From: an uncultured Alphaproteobacteria bacterium
GTDB lineage: Bacteria > Pseudomonadota > Alphaproteobacteria > Rhodobacterales > Rhodobacteraceae
Length of the DNA: 61,905 bases
Direction of reading: 5' to 3'
NCBI GenBank assembly: GCA_902625475.1
Contig: CACOBR010000007.1
Coordinates: forward strand, 1-61,905
The notes beneath the pieces are model-generated. The model did no database searches. It saw only the letters and a program-made list of their open reading frames with translations, and was not told the origin of the DNA. Below are positions 18,374-27,914 of this stretch, in pieces. Position numbers and translations under genes: made by a program. Every line of letters starts with the position of its first letter. Within the stretch, counting starts at the first letter, position 1.

Positions 18374-19179
18374 TGGAATTCTTAAAAAATCAAAGATTTG
18401 AAACTATAGAGCTAGAGGCCAATAATGACTGGTTACATGTAAAGTTGAATCGTCCTAAAAGCAAAAATGCATTATCCAGTGTAATGATAAATGAGTTAAC
18501 CAATTTGATAAGTTTGGCTGAATCACAACAATTCTTAAGAGGTATATTCTTAAGTGGTAAAGAGGGGTCTTTTTGTTCAGGAGCAGATTTGAAAGAATTT
18601 AAAAGTTTTTTTTCAAGTGGAAATCCTGAGAAAAATGAAATTATTTCTTCAAGTTTGAATGTTGCAAAACTACTCAAATCTTTTTATCATTTTCCTAAGT
18701 ATGTCATAGCTTGTATTGATGGACCTGCATATGCTGGTGGTTTTGGTTTGGCATGTTGCTCAGATTTTATTTTTGCTACAAAAAATTCTAAATTCGGAAT
18801 AACTGAAATCAAAATTGGTCTCACTCCCGCACAAATTGCACCTTATGTTATAAATCGATTAGGTATAAAAAATGCAAAAAATCTAATGCTTAGTGGGGAA
18901 GTAATTGATGCTGAAAGAGCCTTGCATCTTGGTTTATTAGATGAGGTGTTTGGTAATGAGCAGGATATGTTTTCTTTTGCCAAAAATTTTTCTAATAATC
19001 TTAAACCTTGTGCACCTAATGCTGTTGCAATAACAAAATCTATTATTTCTGATCTAGATAATTCATCTAATTTTTCAAAAAGAGCCGCAGACAAGTTTGC
19101 AGAATGTATGTTAGGAGAAGAAACTCCTGAGGGTCTTCTAGCATTCATCGAAAAAAGAAAACCACGTTGGAACCTTTAA
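18373..19179 (+). CDS. Enoyl-CoA hydratase, LiuC/AtuE-like
   Basis: This crotonase-family protein has 268 aa. SFCSGADLKEF is the oxyanion/CoA motif. In the segment corresponding to the first catalytic glutamate the sequence reads AYAGGFGLACC, so that Glu is replaced by Gly. The second, in GITEIKIGLTPA, is retained, followed by PYV. This one-glutamate pattern is typical of bacterial methylglutaconyl-CoA hydratase (LiuC) and isohexenylglutaconyl-CoA hydratase (AtuE). The gene lies between the two carboxylase subunits and overlaps the upstream stop by one base. It therefore very probably hydrates the product of that carboxylase. The pathway is leucine/isovalerate or acyclic-terpene degradation; the sequence alone cannot decide between them. 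Confidence 0.85.
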   Translation: MEFLKNQRFETIELEANNDWLHVKLNRPKSKNALSSVMINELTNLISLAESQQFLRGIFLSGKEGSFCSGADLKEFKSFFSSGNPEKNEIISSSLNVAKLLKSFYHFPKYVIACIDGPAYAGGFGLACCSDFIFATKNSKFGITEIKIGLTPAQIAPYVINRLGIKNAKNLMLSGEVIDAERALHLGLLDEVFGNEQDMFSFAKNFSNNLKPCAPNAVAITKSIISDLDNSSNFSKRAADKFAECMLGEETPEGLLAFIEKRKPRWNL

Positions 19180-21168
19180 GTGAAAAAAAATTCTAAATTA
19201 GTTAAAAATTTTAAAAAGATCTTAATAGCTAATAGGGGTGAGATTGCAGTAAGAATTATTAAAACTGCAAAAAATTTAGGTTTAAAAACAGTTGCTGTTT
19301 ATTCTGATGAGGACTCAGATTCTCTACATGTTAAGTTAGCAGATGAAAAAATCAATATAGGTAAAGGAGCTTCTTCTGAAAGTTATCTTTCAATTAAAAA
19401 TATTATCTATGCAGCTAAAAATACAAAATCGGACGCAATTCATCCTGGTTATGGATTTTTATCCGAAAATGCTGATTTTGCTAAAAAATGTAAGAAAGAA
19501 AAGCTTATTTTTATAGGTCCTGACTATAAAACTATAGACGCAATGGGAAATAAAAAAATAGCAAAAAGTATCGCTATGAAAGCAGGTATACCATGTCTGG
19601 ATGATTATAGCATTTTATCTAACGAAAAAATGTTTAAAATTAATCAAAAGGCAAAAAATATAGGATACCCTATTATGCTTAAAGCCACAAATGGTGGTGG
19701 TGGAAAGGGAATGCGTCTTGTATTAGAGCAAAAGGATCTAAAAAGTTCATTAAATTTAGCAAAAGCTGAAAGTATGTCTGCTTTTGGTTCTGATGAAATT
19801 ATTATTGAAAAAGCTCTTGTTAAACCAAGACATATTGAAGTTCAGATTTTTGGAGATAACTTTGGAAATTTTATTCATTTAGGTGAAAGAGATTGCTCTG
19901 TTCAAAGAAGGCACCAAAAGATTATTGAAGAGGCTCCGGCAAAGGATATATCGAATGAAGTTAGATATCAACTTGGAGAGCAGGCAATCAATTTAGCAAA
20001 AGCTATTAATTATAGAGGTGCAGGAACTGTTGAATTCATAATGGATCAAAATAAAAACTTCTTTTTTTTAGAAATGAATACTCGATTACAGGTTGAACAT
20101 CCAGTTACTGAGATGATAACGGGTCTTGATTTGGTTGAATTACAACTTATCATAGCTGATGGACAGCAACTTCCTATTCATCAAGAGAATGTTAATTTTA
20201 ATGGTCATGCTATTGAGGTTCGTTTATATGCAGAAGACCCTTTAAATGATTTTTTTCCTAGTTTTGGTAAGATTTATGACTTTAGTTTTGCAAATTCAAA
20301 AAATATTCGTATAGACAGAGGTATTGAAAAAAATCAAACTGTTTCTTCTTTTTATGATCCTATGATAGCTAAGATTATATCTTATTCTGAAACAAGAAAT
20401 AAATCCATTAAACAGCTATTATCTTTTTTATCTAATCTTTCTCTTATTGGTATCAAAAATAACAGAGATTTTCTGATTGATATCTTGTCTCATAAAGAAT
20501 TAATGAAAGGACAAATCAATACTTCTTTTATTGAGGAATTCTATCCTGATGGATTTATTTCGCAAAATCCTCAAATAAAAGATTTTATAGCTTTTGCATA
20601 CATGATTTTTATGAATGAATTCAATTTTAACTTAAAAAAAACATCTGGTATTCCAGAAGAATTAAAGTATTGGTCTAATTTCCCTAATATCCAAAAATCA
20701 TATATCATTAACTGCTTAGGAAAAGTAAAAAATGTACATGTGAAATGTAATTCATTAGATAGCTTTGAATTAATAATTGATAACAAGATTCATAGATTGG
20801 ATTTTCTTAATGAGAATATAATGATAAATAACATTCATTATGACTATAATAAATTACATGTAGTGAATGACACTTATTATCTCATAAAAGATAAAGTTAT
20901 TTTTGAATTTAGTAAAACACTTGTATCTACCAATGAAATTCGCAACCTATCTTCTGGTGAAATATTATCACCAATGCATGGTGTTATTTCTAAAGTTAAT
21001 GTCACAAACAATAAAAAAGTATCAAAAGGTGAAACATTATTTATTTTGGAAGCTATGAAAATGCAGCATGAAATAAAAGCGGATATTGATGGTTTACCTA
21101 CTGATTTAAGAGTAAAGGAAAATTCTCAAGTATCTACGGGAGACCTATTAGTGAAAATTTTACCTTAA
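19180..21168 (+). CDS. Acyl-CoA carboxylase biotin carboxylase-BCCP (alpha) subunit
   Basis: This 662-aa alpha subunit starts with GTG directly after the upstream TAA. Domains in order: biotin-carboxylase N-domain (ILIANRGEIAVRI, residues 14-26); ATP-grasp with the glycine-rich loop TNGGGGKGMR (about 170-179), QRRHQKIIEEAP and EMNTRLQVEHPVTEM; biotin-carboxylase C-domain; a variable linker; and a C-terminal biotinyl domain. EAMKMQHEI places the biotinylated lysine at about residue 627. It carboxylates its own biotin using ATP and bicarbonate and passes CO2 to the beta subunit two genes upstream. The linker is very lysine- and asparagine-rich, in line with the AT-rich genome. Confidence 0.93.
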   Translation: MKKNSKLVKNFKKILIANRGEIAVRIIKTAKNLGLKTVAVYSDEDSDSLHVKLADEKINIGKGASSESYLSIKNIIYAAKNTKSDAIHPGYGFLSENADFAKKCKKEKLIFIGPDYKTIDAMGNKKIAKSIAMKAGIPCLDDYSILSNEKMFKINQKAKNIGYPIMLKATNGGGGKGMRLVLEQKDLKSSLNLAKAESMSAFGSDEIIIEKALVKPRHIEVQIFGDNFGNFIHLGERDCSVQRRHQKIIEEAPAKDISNEVRYQLGEQAINLAKAINYRGAGTVEFIMDQNKNFFFLEMNTRLQVEHPVTEMITGLDLVELQLIIADGQQLPIHQENVNFNGHAIEVRLYAEDPLNDFFPSFGKIYDFSFANSKNIRIDRGIEKNQTVSSFYDPMIAKIISYSETRNKSIKQLLSFLSNLSLIGIKNNRDFLIDILSHKELMKGQINTSFIEEFYPDGFISQNPQIKDFIAFAYMIFMNEFNFNLKKTSGIPEELKYWSNFPNIQKSYIINCLGKVKNVHVKCNSLDSFELIIDNKIHRLDFLNENIMINNIHYDYNKLHVVNDTYYLIKDKVIFEFSKTLVSTNEIRNLSSGEILSPMHGVISKVNVTNNKKVSKGETLFILEAMKMQHEIKADIDGLPTDLRVKENSQVSTGDLLVKILP

Positions 21169-21182
21169 CCATAGGATTAATT

Positions 21183-21977
21183 ATGCAGCAAGCTCATGAT
21201 TTTTTAAAAGAAAGTAAATTACTATATGAACTATTATTAGAAAGAAATGAAGCTGACTTAGAATTGATTACACAATTCAAAAATTGGAGTATTCAAGATG
21301 TTATTGGTCATCTATATTTATTTAATGTAGCCGCGATAAAAACAGTCGATGGTCCAAAATCTTTTGAAGAGTTTTTTATTCCTTTCTTACAGCAATTGCA
21401 AAAAGGTAAAACTATGGTGGAAGCACAAGTTCCGTGGTTGAATGGATTGTCTGGTAAAGTTCTGTTAAATAAATGGTGGGATAGTTGCCTGGAATTAGAA
21501 AAAATTTATTCCAATACAGACCCTAAATTAAGGGTTAAATGGGCTGGACCAGAAATGAGTGCAAGGTCTTCAATTACGGCAAGACAAATGGAAACTTGGT
21601 CTCATGGACATGAGGTTTTTGACCGATTAGGACTAAAAAGAAAAGAAGGGGATCATATAAAAAATATTGTACACCTCGGTGTCTCAACTTTTGAATGGAC
21701 TTTTTTAAATAGAAATATTCAACTGCCTGAAATTAAACCATTTGTTTTATTAATCTTACCTTCTGAAACTACTATTTCTTACAATGAGAAGGGCAATGAT
21801 AATTTTATCAAAGGTAGTGCTGTAGAGTTCTGCCAAGTAGTAACTCAGGTAAGAAACATAGATGATACTAATCTTATAGTAGTTGGTGATGTTGCAACAA
21901 CTTGGATGAAATATGCTCAATGTTTTGCTGGTAAATCTGAAGATCCACCTAAAAAAGGATCAAGGTTTAAGCAATAA
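21183..21977 (+). CDS. TIGR03084 / MDMPI-N-like putative metal-binding protein
   Basis: This 264-aa protein follows the biotin carboxylase by 14 nt and is probably the last gene of the operon. The N-terminal half resembles the DinB/mycothiol-maleylpyruvate-isomerase four-helix bundle: WSIQDVIGHL (H43) and, further on, the ETWSHGHEVFDRLG motif, supplying histidines for a metal site. This matches my memory of the TIGR03084 family, whose function is unknown and which often neighbours acyl-CoA or terpene catabolic genes. Thiol-dependent isomerase activity is possible by fold analogy only. A strong hairpin follows the stop codon. Confidence 0.65.
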   Translation: MQQAHDFLKESKLLYELLLERNEADLELITQFKNWSIQDVIGHLYLFNVAAIKTVDGPKSFEEFFIPFLQQLQKGKTMVEAQVPWLNGLSGKVLLNKWWDSCLELEKIYSNTDPKLRVKWAGPEMSARSSITARQMETWSHGHEVFDRLGLKRKEGDHIKNIVHLGVSTFEWTFLNRNIQLPEIKPFVLLILPSETTISYNEKGNDNFIKGSAVEFCQVVTQVRNIDDTNLIVVGDVATTWMKYAQCFAGKSEDPPKKGSRFKQ

Positions 21978-21978
21978 A

Positions 21979-22003
21979 AAAGGCTTACCTAAGGTAAGCC
22001 TTT
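21979..22003. terminator. Bidirectional rho-independent terminator
   Basis: A perfect 11-bp stem (AAAGGCTTACC / GGTAAGCCTTT) with a 3-nt loop lies between the convergent stop codons of the TIGR03084-like gene and the FadL-like gene. A-rich sequence precedes it and T-rich sequence follows, so it can end transcription from both sides. Confidence 0.88.
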
Positions 22004-22024
22004 AAGATTTAATTCAATTTCAAT

Positions 22025-23167
22025 TTAGAAATTAATTGTTGTACCAATAGTAACTCTTGAACTTTTATTATCAGCATATGTTCCGTCACCACCAACACCT
22101 GTTGATAAAGGTACGGTAGCAGTAGCATCTCCAAGGGTAATAAGAGAATATCCACCATTAATTTCAACATTGTCACTAATTTTAAAAGTTGCTCCAATAA
22201 AATTAGCTGTATTACCTTTAAATGGTGCAAGGGCACTTTCATTAGCCCCTGTGTCGGTAGCCTGACCCTTTGCTGTGCCTACTAGAACATTCAATGAATC
22301 ATTAACTTTTAAAGCAACTCCTAAGGTATAATCAGTGCCAGATTCAGGATCGTATATTACACCTTGTCCAGCTGCAGTGTGCACAGGTCCGCTCAATATA
22401 AGTTTTTTATACTGAGAGGATCTCCAATTTGCAAATGCAAGCATTCTAGGAGAAAGAGCAGATCTTAATTTTATAATCATTGAACTTGGAGAAATAACAT
22501 CATCGGGTGAACTAGCAGTTGCAGCACCTCCTAACGTTTCAGTAATTTTCGCATTACTATGTTTGATTTCACTATTGTATTGAATTGAGGCTCTTAACAT
22601 AATTTGTGGCACTTCATATGCAGCTCCTAAAGCAAAACCAGTACTAGTACCTGTATCTAATTCATATTGATACCCACCTGCAACTGAAAAGGTAGGGTTT
22701 CCAGCCCCTCCTAAATAAGGTTTATTTACAGTAGCTTTAACTTGGTTAAGTCTAATTCCGCCAAAAACTTTAAAACCACTTGCAACACTTCTGGATGCAA
22801 CAATAGCTGTTTCATTACTACTAATTTTGGCACCAGCATTCGTAAGTATACCGTCTTTATAAGTTAAGTCAGTAATGTAAGGTGTTCCTGTACTTATACC
22901 AATGACAGTACCACTGTAATCCCATTTTGCAGATATGGAAGTGCCAGAATAAGATTTATAACCATTAGTAATAGCGTAACCCTCTGGATGAGTACCGGTA
23001 ACTTTTGGAGAATTAGTAAAACGACTAATTGAAATTGAGTTGCCACTATCTAGAATGTAAGAATAATCCTGAGTGCTAGATCCGCTACTATCAGGACCTA
23101 CTGCAAAAATAGAACCTGCTGAAAGTGATGCGATTGATAAAACCGCTGCAAAGATGTTTTTTTTCAT
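22025..23167 (-). CDS. FadL/OmpP1-family outer-membrane transporter
   Basis: This 380-aa protein has a signal peptide (cleavage likely after SIFA, residue 22), alternating beta-strand composition and a C-terminal aromatic residue (TIGTTINF), as in outer-membrane barrels. AYEVPQIMLRASIQYNSEI matches the conserved segment of FadL-family long-chain fatty-acid and hydrocarbon channels. The family moves hydrophobic substrates across the outer membrane. Its position between two blocks of acyl-CoA genes supports a role in lipid or terpenoid uptake. It is separated by 137 nt from the upstream racemase gene, so it may have its own promoter. A generic porin is the alternative. Confidence 0.75.
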   Translation of the reverse strand: MKKNIFAAVLSIASLSAGSIFAVGPDSSGSSTQDYSYILDSGNSISISRFTNSPKVTGTHPEGYAITNGYKSYSGTSISAKWDYSGTVIGISTGTPYITDLTYKDGILTNAGAKISSNETAIVASRSVASGFKVFGGIRLNQVKATVNKPYLGGAGNPTFSVAGGYQYELDTGTSTGFALGAAYEVPQIMLRASIQYNSEIKHSNAKITETLGGAATASSPDDVISPSSMIIKLRSALSPRMLAFANWRSSQYKKLILSGPVHTAAGQGVIYDPESGTDYTLGVALKVNDSLNVLVGTAKGQATDTGANESALAPFKGNTANFIGATFKISDNVEINGGYSLITLGDATATVPLSTGVGGDGTYADNKSSRVTIGTTINF

Positions 23168-23304
23168 AATTATGGGCCTCTTTTTTATAAAAAATTAAAA
23201 CTTATTTATCAGAGAAAATTATTATTTCCAATGAAAAAAACCAAATTGTTTGATTTTGTAATAAAAATGAACTTTAAAAGTGTCAGAAATGTAACACGAG
23301 TATT

Positions 23305-24405
23305 TTAATCAATATCCCACTCTCTTAAGATTTGGTTGCAAGTTTTTAATTCAGAAACATGTTTTAAAGGGTTTTGTGGCATACTTCTAGAAAATTTAGG
23401 AGCAACATTAGCTTGTAAAATATTGTTTTTGCGAAAAAAAATATCCCGTGATTGGTTTTGCAAATTACTTTCAACTTCATTAAAATTAAGCACTGGTTCT
23501 ACACAAGCATCAGTATCAAAAAATATATCAGCCCATTCGTTTCTTGTTTTAGTTAAGAACTTTGCAGAAATTTCATGGGTTAAATGTTCCCATTTAGATC
23601 TATCCTCCTGATTTTTTATCCAATTTGGATCTAATTCTAGCTTTTCTATAAGTATAGCAAAAAATTTATTTTCTAATGCTCCCACTGATATATAGAGATT
23701 ATCTTTTGTTTTATAACATTTGTAATAAGGACACCCGCCATCTAAAAGATTTGAACTTCTATCATTATTCCAATTATCTTGAGCCATAAAAGTGTGGATT
23801 AAACTCATTAAAGCAGGTACACCTTCAATCATTGCAGCATCAACGACTTGGCCTCTATTTGAAGTATTCCTTTCCCATAAAGCACTTAAAATACCCATGA
23901 TTAAAAACATTGTACCTCCTGCATAATCTCCTAAAAGATTAAGTGGAGGTATTGGTTCAGAATCTTTTAACCCAATTGCATTTAATGCTCCAGTAACAGC
24001 TAAATAATTGATATCATGACCTGCTTTTTTAGCATAAGGTCCATCTTGTCCCCATCCAGTAATTCTTCCAAAGACTAGTTTTGGATTTATTTTTTTACAA
24101 TCTTTAGGACCTAATCCCAATCTTTCCATTACACCAGGTCTAAATCCTTCAATTAAAACGTCTGCTTTAGTAATTAGTTTTTTAACTATTGCTTTGTCAT
24201 TAATATTTTTTAGGTTTAAGGGAATTGTTTTTTTATTCCTATCCAGAATGGGTTCTTTATTTATCTTTGTATGTTTTCTTAAAATTTTTATAATATCCGC
24301 TCCTAAATCTGAAAGTAGTTGACCAGCTAATGGTGCAGGACCTATTCCTTCAAATTCAATAATTTTTAACCCATTTAGGGGACCTGAATGCATTGGTTTG
24401 TTCAA
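23305..24405 (-). CDS. Alpha-methylacyl-CoA racemase (CoA-transferase family III)
   Basis: This 366-aa family III CoA-transferase-fold protein matches alpha-methylacyl-CoA racemases in detail. EFEGIGPAPLAGQLLSDLGAD is at the N-terminus. H130 (AGHDINYLA), D160 (LLGDYAGG) and E245 (VGALENKFF) align, with a constant offset of four, to the catalytic H126, D156 and E241 of the mycobacterial racemase. Racemases interconvert (2R)- and (2S)-methylacyl-CoA, which is needed to beta-oxidise methyl-branched chains. The gene overlaps the upstream SDR gene by 4 nt (ATGA), implying translational coupling. The retained catalytic triad argues against a true CoA transferase. Confidence 0.87.
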   Translation of the reverse strand: MNKPMHSGPLNGLKIIEFEGIGPAPLAGQLLSDLGADIIKILRKHTKINKEPILDRNKKTIPLNLKNINDKAIVKKLITKADVLIEGFRPGVMERLGLGPKDCKKINPKLVFGRITGWGQDGPYAKKAGHDINYLAVTGALNAIGLKDSEPIPPLNLLGDYAGGTMFLIMGILSALWERNTSNRGQVVDAAMIEGVPALMSLIHTFMAQDNWNNDRSSNLLDGGCPYYKCYKTKDNLYISVGALENKFFAILIEKLELDPNWIKNQEDRSKWEHLTHEISAKFLTKTRNEWADIFFDTDACVEPVLNFNEVESNLQNQSRDIFFRKNNILQANVAPKFSRSMPQNPLKHVSELKTCNQILREWDID

Positions 24406-25163
24406 GCTAATCGAATTCCTCCGTCTAATCGCAAAAGTGAACCATTGATATATTGATTTTCAACAATCTGTAAGGCATATTGTGCAAATTCTTCTGCATT
24501 ACCCAGTCTTTTTGGAAAAATAACATCTTTCGCTAAAGTTTCACAAACTTCTTCACCAAGTCCTTCAAACATAGGAGTCATGAAAAGGCCAGGAGCAATA
24601 CATCCACATCGTATATGATCTCTCGCTAGATCTCTTGCAATTGGTAAAGTCATGGCTGCAACACCTCCTTTTGAGGCTGCGTAAGCAACTTGCCCTTTCT
24701 GACCTTCAAGTGCTGCAACAGAAGCAGTATTTATAATTATTCCTCTTTCTTGAATATTATCTGTGGGGTTTTTAGCCATTTGTTCAGCACATAATCTTAA
24801 AATATTAAATGTGCCTGTAAGATTTACATCAATGATTTTTTTAAACCTTGTTAGGTCATGAGGGCCGTCTTTCCCTAGGGTTTTTTCTGCTAGAGCTATT
24901 CCTGCACAATTAACATTTATATTAATTTTATTAAATTGCTTAATTACTGAATTTATAGCTTCTTTTATGTTGGCTTCATGGCAAACATCTACTGAGAAAT
25001 AAGCACAATTTTCACCCAACTCTCTTTCTAGCTTTTTGCCTCTTTCATTATCTAAATCAAAAATACAGACTTTACTTCCTTGAGAATGAAACTTTCTCAC
25101 AGTTGCTTCTCCTAGTCCAGAGGAACCACCGGTTATAATTGATACACTATTTTTTAACTCCAT
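24402..25163 (-). CDS. 3-hydroxyacyl-CoA dehydrogenase type II (HSD17B10-like SDR)
   Basis: This 253-aa classical short-chain dehydrogenase has TGGSSGLGEA near residue 11 for nucleotide binding, an aspartate-containing FDLDN loop favouring NAD, NCAGIA, and catalytic S148, Y161 and K165. The inserted segment after NCAGIA (EKTLGKDGPHDL) and GCIAPGLFMTPM are hallmarks of the HSD10 group. This group oxidises short and methyl-branched 3-hydroxyacyl-CoAs, for example 2-methyl-3-hydroxybutyryl-CoA. Coupled by a 4-nt overlap to a methylacyl-CoA racemase, it probably serves degradation of methyl-branched acyl chains. Confidence 0.85.
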   Translation of the reverse strand: MELKNSVSIITGGSSGLGEATVRKFHSQGSKVCIFDLDNERGKKLERELGENCAYFSVDVCHEANIKEAINSVIKQFNKININVNCAGIALAEKTLGKDGPHDLTRFKKIIDVNLTGTFNILRLCAEQMAKNPTDNIQERGIIINTASVAALEGQKGQVAYAASKGGVAAMTLPIARDLARDHIRCGCIAPGLFMTPMFEGLGEEVCETLAKDVIFPKRLGNAEEFAQYALQIVENQYINGSLLRLDGGIRLA

Positions 25164-25196
25164 TTAAAAAAATCATCTCCTAATTTTTTCTTTAAA

Positions 25197-25955
25197 CTAT
25201 CCTCTTCCAATATAGGGCATATTAGTAGCCATCACGGTCATAAATTGAATATTCGCATCTAATGGTAATTCAGCAATATTGTATACATTGTTTGCAATGT
25301 GTATTGGATCCATTGTTGCTTCAGATTTTATAGATCCGTCAGCCTGATTTATACCTGATTTCATTTTTTGTACCATTTCAGTAAGTGCATTTCCAATGTC
25401 AATTTGGCTACACGCTATATTGAATGGTCTGCCATCTAATGAAATGGATTTTGTTAAGCCAGTTATAGCATGTTTACTTGCAGTATAAGGAGATGAACCA
25501 GGTCTTGGAACATGTGCTGATACTGATCCATTATTTATTATTCTCCCACCTTTTGGATTTTGATACTTCATTATTTTAAAAGCAATCTTTGCACAAATAA
25601 AGGAACCATTTAGATTTATATCAATAACCTTCTTCCAATCTTCATAAGAAATCTTATCAGGTGTGTTTGCTCTAACCCCAATTCCTGCATTATTAAATAA
25701 AACATCTAATCTCCCCCATTTTTTTATAATTATTTTAAAAGATTTTTTTACTAGGTCATAGTTAGACACATCACAGGGCAAAATCAAAGCATTCTTAAAG
25801 TTTTTAAATTTACTCTCAAGTTTCTTCTTGTTTCTCGCTATTAAGCCAACATTATATCCTTCATTTAAAAATTTTATGGCTGAAGTTTCTCCAATTCCTT
25901 GACTTGCACCAGTAATTAAAATGGTTTTTTTTGTTATTTTTGTTTTTTTTGCCAT
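25197..25955 (-). CDS. Short-chain dehydrogenase/reductase
   Basis: This 252-aa classical SDR has TGASQGIG at residues 15-22, NNAGIG near 88, and catalytic S144, Y157 and K161 (YTASK). An Arg-Asn-Lys stretch after the second strand (IARNKKK) suggests a preference for NADP. The N-terminus is lysine-rich. It lies 10 nt downstream of the IlvD/Edd dehydratase and 33 nt upstream of the HSD10-like gene, so it is cotranscribed with both. A sugar, sugar-acid or hydroxyacid substrate related to the dehydratase is a reasonable guess, but the sequence does not specify one. Confidence 0.8.
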   Translation of the reverse strand: MAKKTKITKKTILITGASQGIGETSAIKFLNEGYNVGLIARNKKKLESKFKNFKNALILPCDVSNYDLVKKSFKIIIKKWGRLDVLFNNAGIGVRANTPDKISYEDWKKVIDINLNGSFICAKIAFKIMKYQNPKGGRIINNGSVSAHVPRPGSSPYTASKHAITGLTKSISLDGRPFNIACSQIDIGNALTEMVQKMKSGINQADGSIKSEATMDPIHIANNVYNIAELPLDANIQFMTVMATNMPYIGRG

Positions 25956-25965
25956 TTTGAATTGA

Positions 25966-27747
25966 TTAATGATTATCTCTTGGTAAATGTTTAGCTATTC
26001 TTTTATAGGCTGTAGCTAGTTCTAAACACCCTCCATCTGCCAATTGTCCTACGTTGGTTCTATAAATTTCTTGCCAAGGTGTTTGATTTTCTATTTTTGG
26101 TTCTTTCCATTTCTTCATTCTATTAGACCATTCTTTTTCATCAATGTCAGCATTTAATGTTCCTTTGTTTAAGTCTAAGATAACAGGATCTCCTGTTTTC
26201 AAATAAGCTAAACCACCACCAACAACTGATTCAGGTGAGGCGTTTAATATAGAGGGACTTTCTGATGTTCCTGATTGTCTTCCGTCTCCAACTGTTGGAA
26301 GATGTGTGATCCCTTTCTTAAGTAATTTGTCAGGTGGTTGCATATTTACCACTTCAGCTGATCCAGGATACCCAACACAACCAACGCCTCTAATAAAAAG
26401 GATAGTTTTTTCGTCAATATTTAAATCAGTGTCATTTAAGCGATTGTGATAGTCTTCTGGTCCTTCAAAAACTACAGCCTTTGCCCTTAATATATTTTCT
26501 TCGCCAGAATTAGAGAGAAACCTATTTCTAAAATCCTCTGAAATGACTGAAGTTTTCATTAAAGCGCTATCAAAAAGATTTCCAGATAAGACAATAAAAC
26601 CAGCATTTTTCATTATTGGATTTGTTACCTTTTTTATCACATTTGTATCTTTGCTTTTATATTTCTCGATGTTTTCACCAGTGGATTTGCCATTTACTGT
26701 TATTGTATCTGTATGCAAAAGTTTAGCTTCAAAAAGCTCACCCATAACTGCTGGCACTCCTCCACTTCTAAAAAAAGCTTCACCCAAAAAATCTCCTGCA
26801 GGTTGCATGTTTAATAAAAGTGGGATTTCAAAACCAACATTCTGCCAATCATTTACCGACAATGATACACCTGCATGCCGGGCAATAGCTTGAAGATGTG
26901 GCGGTGCGTTGGTAGATCCTCCAATTGCAGAGTTGACTATAATAGCATTTTCAAACGATTTTCTTGTCAAAATGTCAGAAGGTTTAAGATCTTCATATAC
27001 CATTTCAACTATTCTTTTTCCTGTTGAATAAGCCATAGCCATTCTTTCTCTAAATGGAGCTGGTATTGCCGAACATCCAGGGAGGCTCATACCCAAAGCT
27101 TCAGCCAAGGCATTCATTGTTGATGCAGTCCCCATGGTGTTACAATGCCCTAGACTTGGAGCTGATGCACATACTCTTGAAATAAACTCCTCATAGTCAA
27201 TTTTACCTTCTGCTAAAAGCCTTCTTCCTTCCCACACAATCATTCCAGATCCTGCTAATTTTCCTTTCCACCAACCATCCAGCATTGGACCACCTGATAA
27301 AACTATTGAAGGAATATCAACTGTAGCAGCTCCCATTAGCATGGCTGGGGTTGTTTTATCGCATCCCGTTGTAAGGACGGCACCATCAATTGGATAACCA
27401 TGTAAAATCTCAACTAAACTTAAATAAGCTAAATTTCTATCCAATGCAGCTGTTGGTCTTTTTCCCGTTTCTTGAATAGGATGAACAGGAAAAGCCATTG
27501 GTATACCTCCACCGTCTCTTATACCTGCTTTAATTCTATCCATAAGGAAAACATGGATTTTATTACAGGGTGTTAAATCTGAACCAGTTTGAGCGATACC
27601 AATGATTGGACGATCAGATTGCAGTTCTTCTCTTGTAAATTCTTGATTTTGATATCTTTCAATGTAAAGAGCGGTCATACCGGGATTATTAGGGTTATCA
27701 AACCATTCTTGAGATCTGAATTTTTTTTTGGCTTTAGTACACTTCAT
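25966..27747 (-). CDS. IlvD/Edd-family sugar-acid dehydratase (arabinonate dehydratase-like)
   Basis: This 593-aa Fe-S dehydratase dehydrates 2,3-dihydroxy acids to 2-keto-3-deoxy acids. The cluster ligands are C61 (LTPCNKIH), C129 ([10 protein letters not shown]) and C202 ([12 protein letters not shown]). Their spacing matches the [2Fe-2S] L-arabinonate dehydratase group within two residues. [12 protein letters not shown] is also typical of the sugar-acid branch and not of amino-acid-synthesis IlvD. It is the first gene of the minus-strand operon containing two SDRs and a racemase. The likely substrate is an aldonate (arabinonate, xylonate, fuconate or similar); dihydroxyisovalerate is unlikely from context. 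Confidence 0.87.
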   Translation of the reverse strand: MKCTKAKKKFRSQEWFDNPNNPGMTALYIERYQNQEFTREELQSDRPIIGIAQTGSDLTPCNKIHVFLMDRIKAGIRDGGGIPMAFPVHPIQETGKRPTAALDRNLAYLSLVEILHGYPIDGAVLTTGCDKTTPAMLMGAATVDIPSIVLSGGPMLDGWWKGKLAGSGMIVWEGRRLLAEGKIDYEEFISRVCASAPSLGHCNTMGTASTMNALAEALGMSLPGCSAIPAPFRERMAMAYSTGKRIVEMVYEDLKPSDILTRKSFENAIIVNSAIGGSTNAPPHLQAIARHAGVSLSVNDWQNVGFEIPLLLNMQPAGDFLGEAFFRSGGVPAVMGELFEAKLLHTDTITVNGKSTGENIEKYKSKDTNVIKKVTNPIMKNAGFIVLSGNLFDSALMKTSVISEDFRNRFLSNSGEENILRAKAVVFEGPEDYHNRLNDTDLNIDEKTILFIRGVGCVGYPGSAEVVNMQPPDKLLKKGITHLPTVGDGRQSGTSESPSILNASPESVVGGGLAYLKTGDPVILDLNKGTLNADIDEKEWSNRMKKWKEPKIENQTPWQEIYRTNVGQLADGGCLELATAYKRIAKHLPRDNH

Positions 27748-27914
27748 ACTGGCTCTCCGATATTTTTAAATGAATTTTTTCAGATTTCTCTTAATTAAAA
27801 TATAGACCACTAATAATATTTTATAAATCATAAATTTTTTATTTTATAACTAATAATTTTTTTTTAAACTTTAAGCAGCACGATATCTTAATCCATTAAA
27901 AAATAGATTATAAC

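Noticed and set aside
19180-21168. Biotin carboxylase as part of acetyl-CoA carboxylase (accC)
   Set aside because: It carries a fused biotinyl domain and is in an operon with a carboxyltransferase and crotonase, the layout of catabolic acyl-CoA carboxylases rather than AccABCD.
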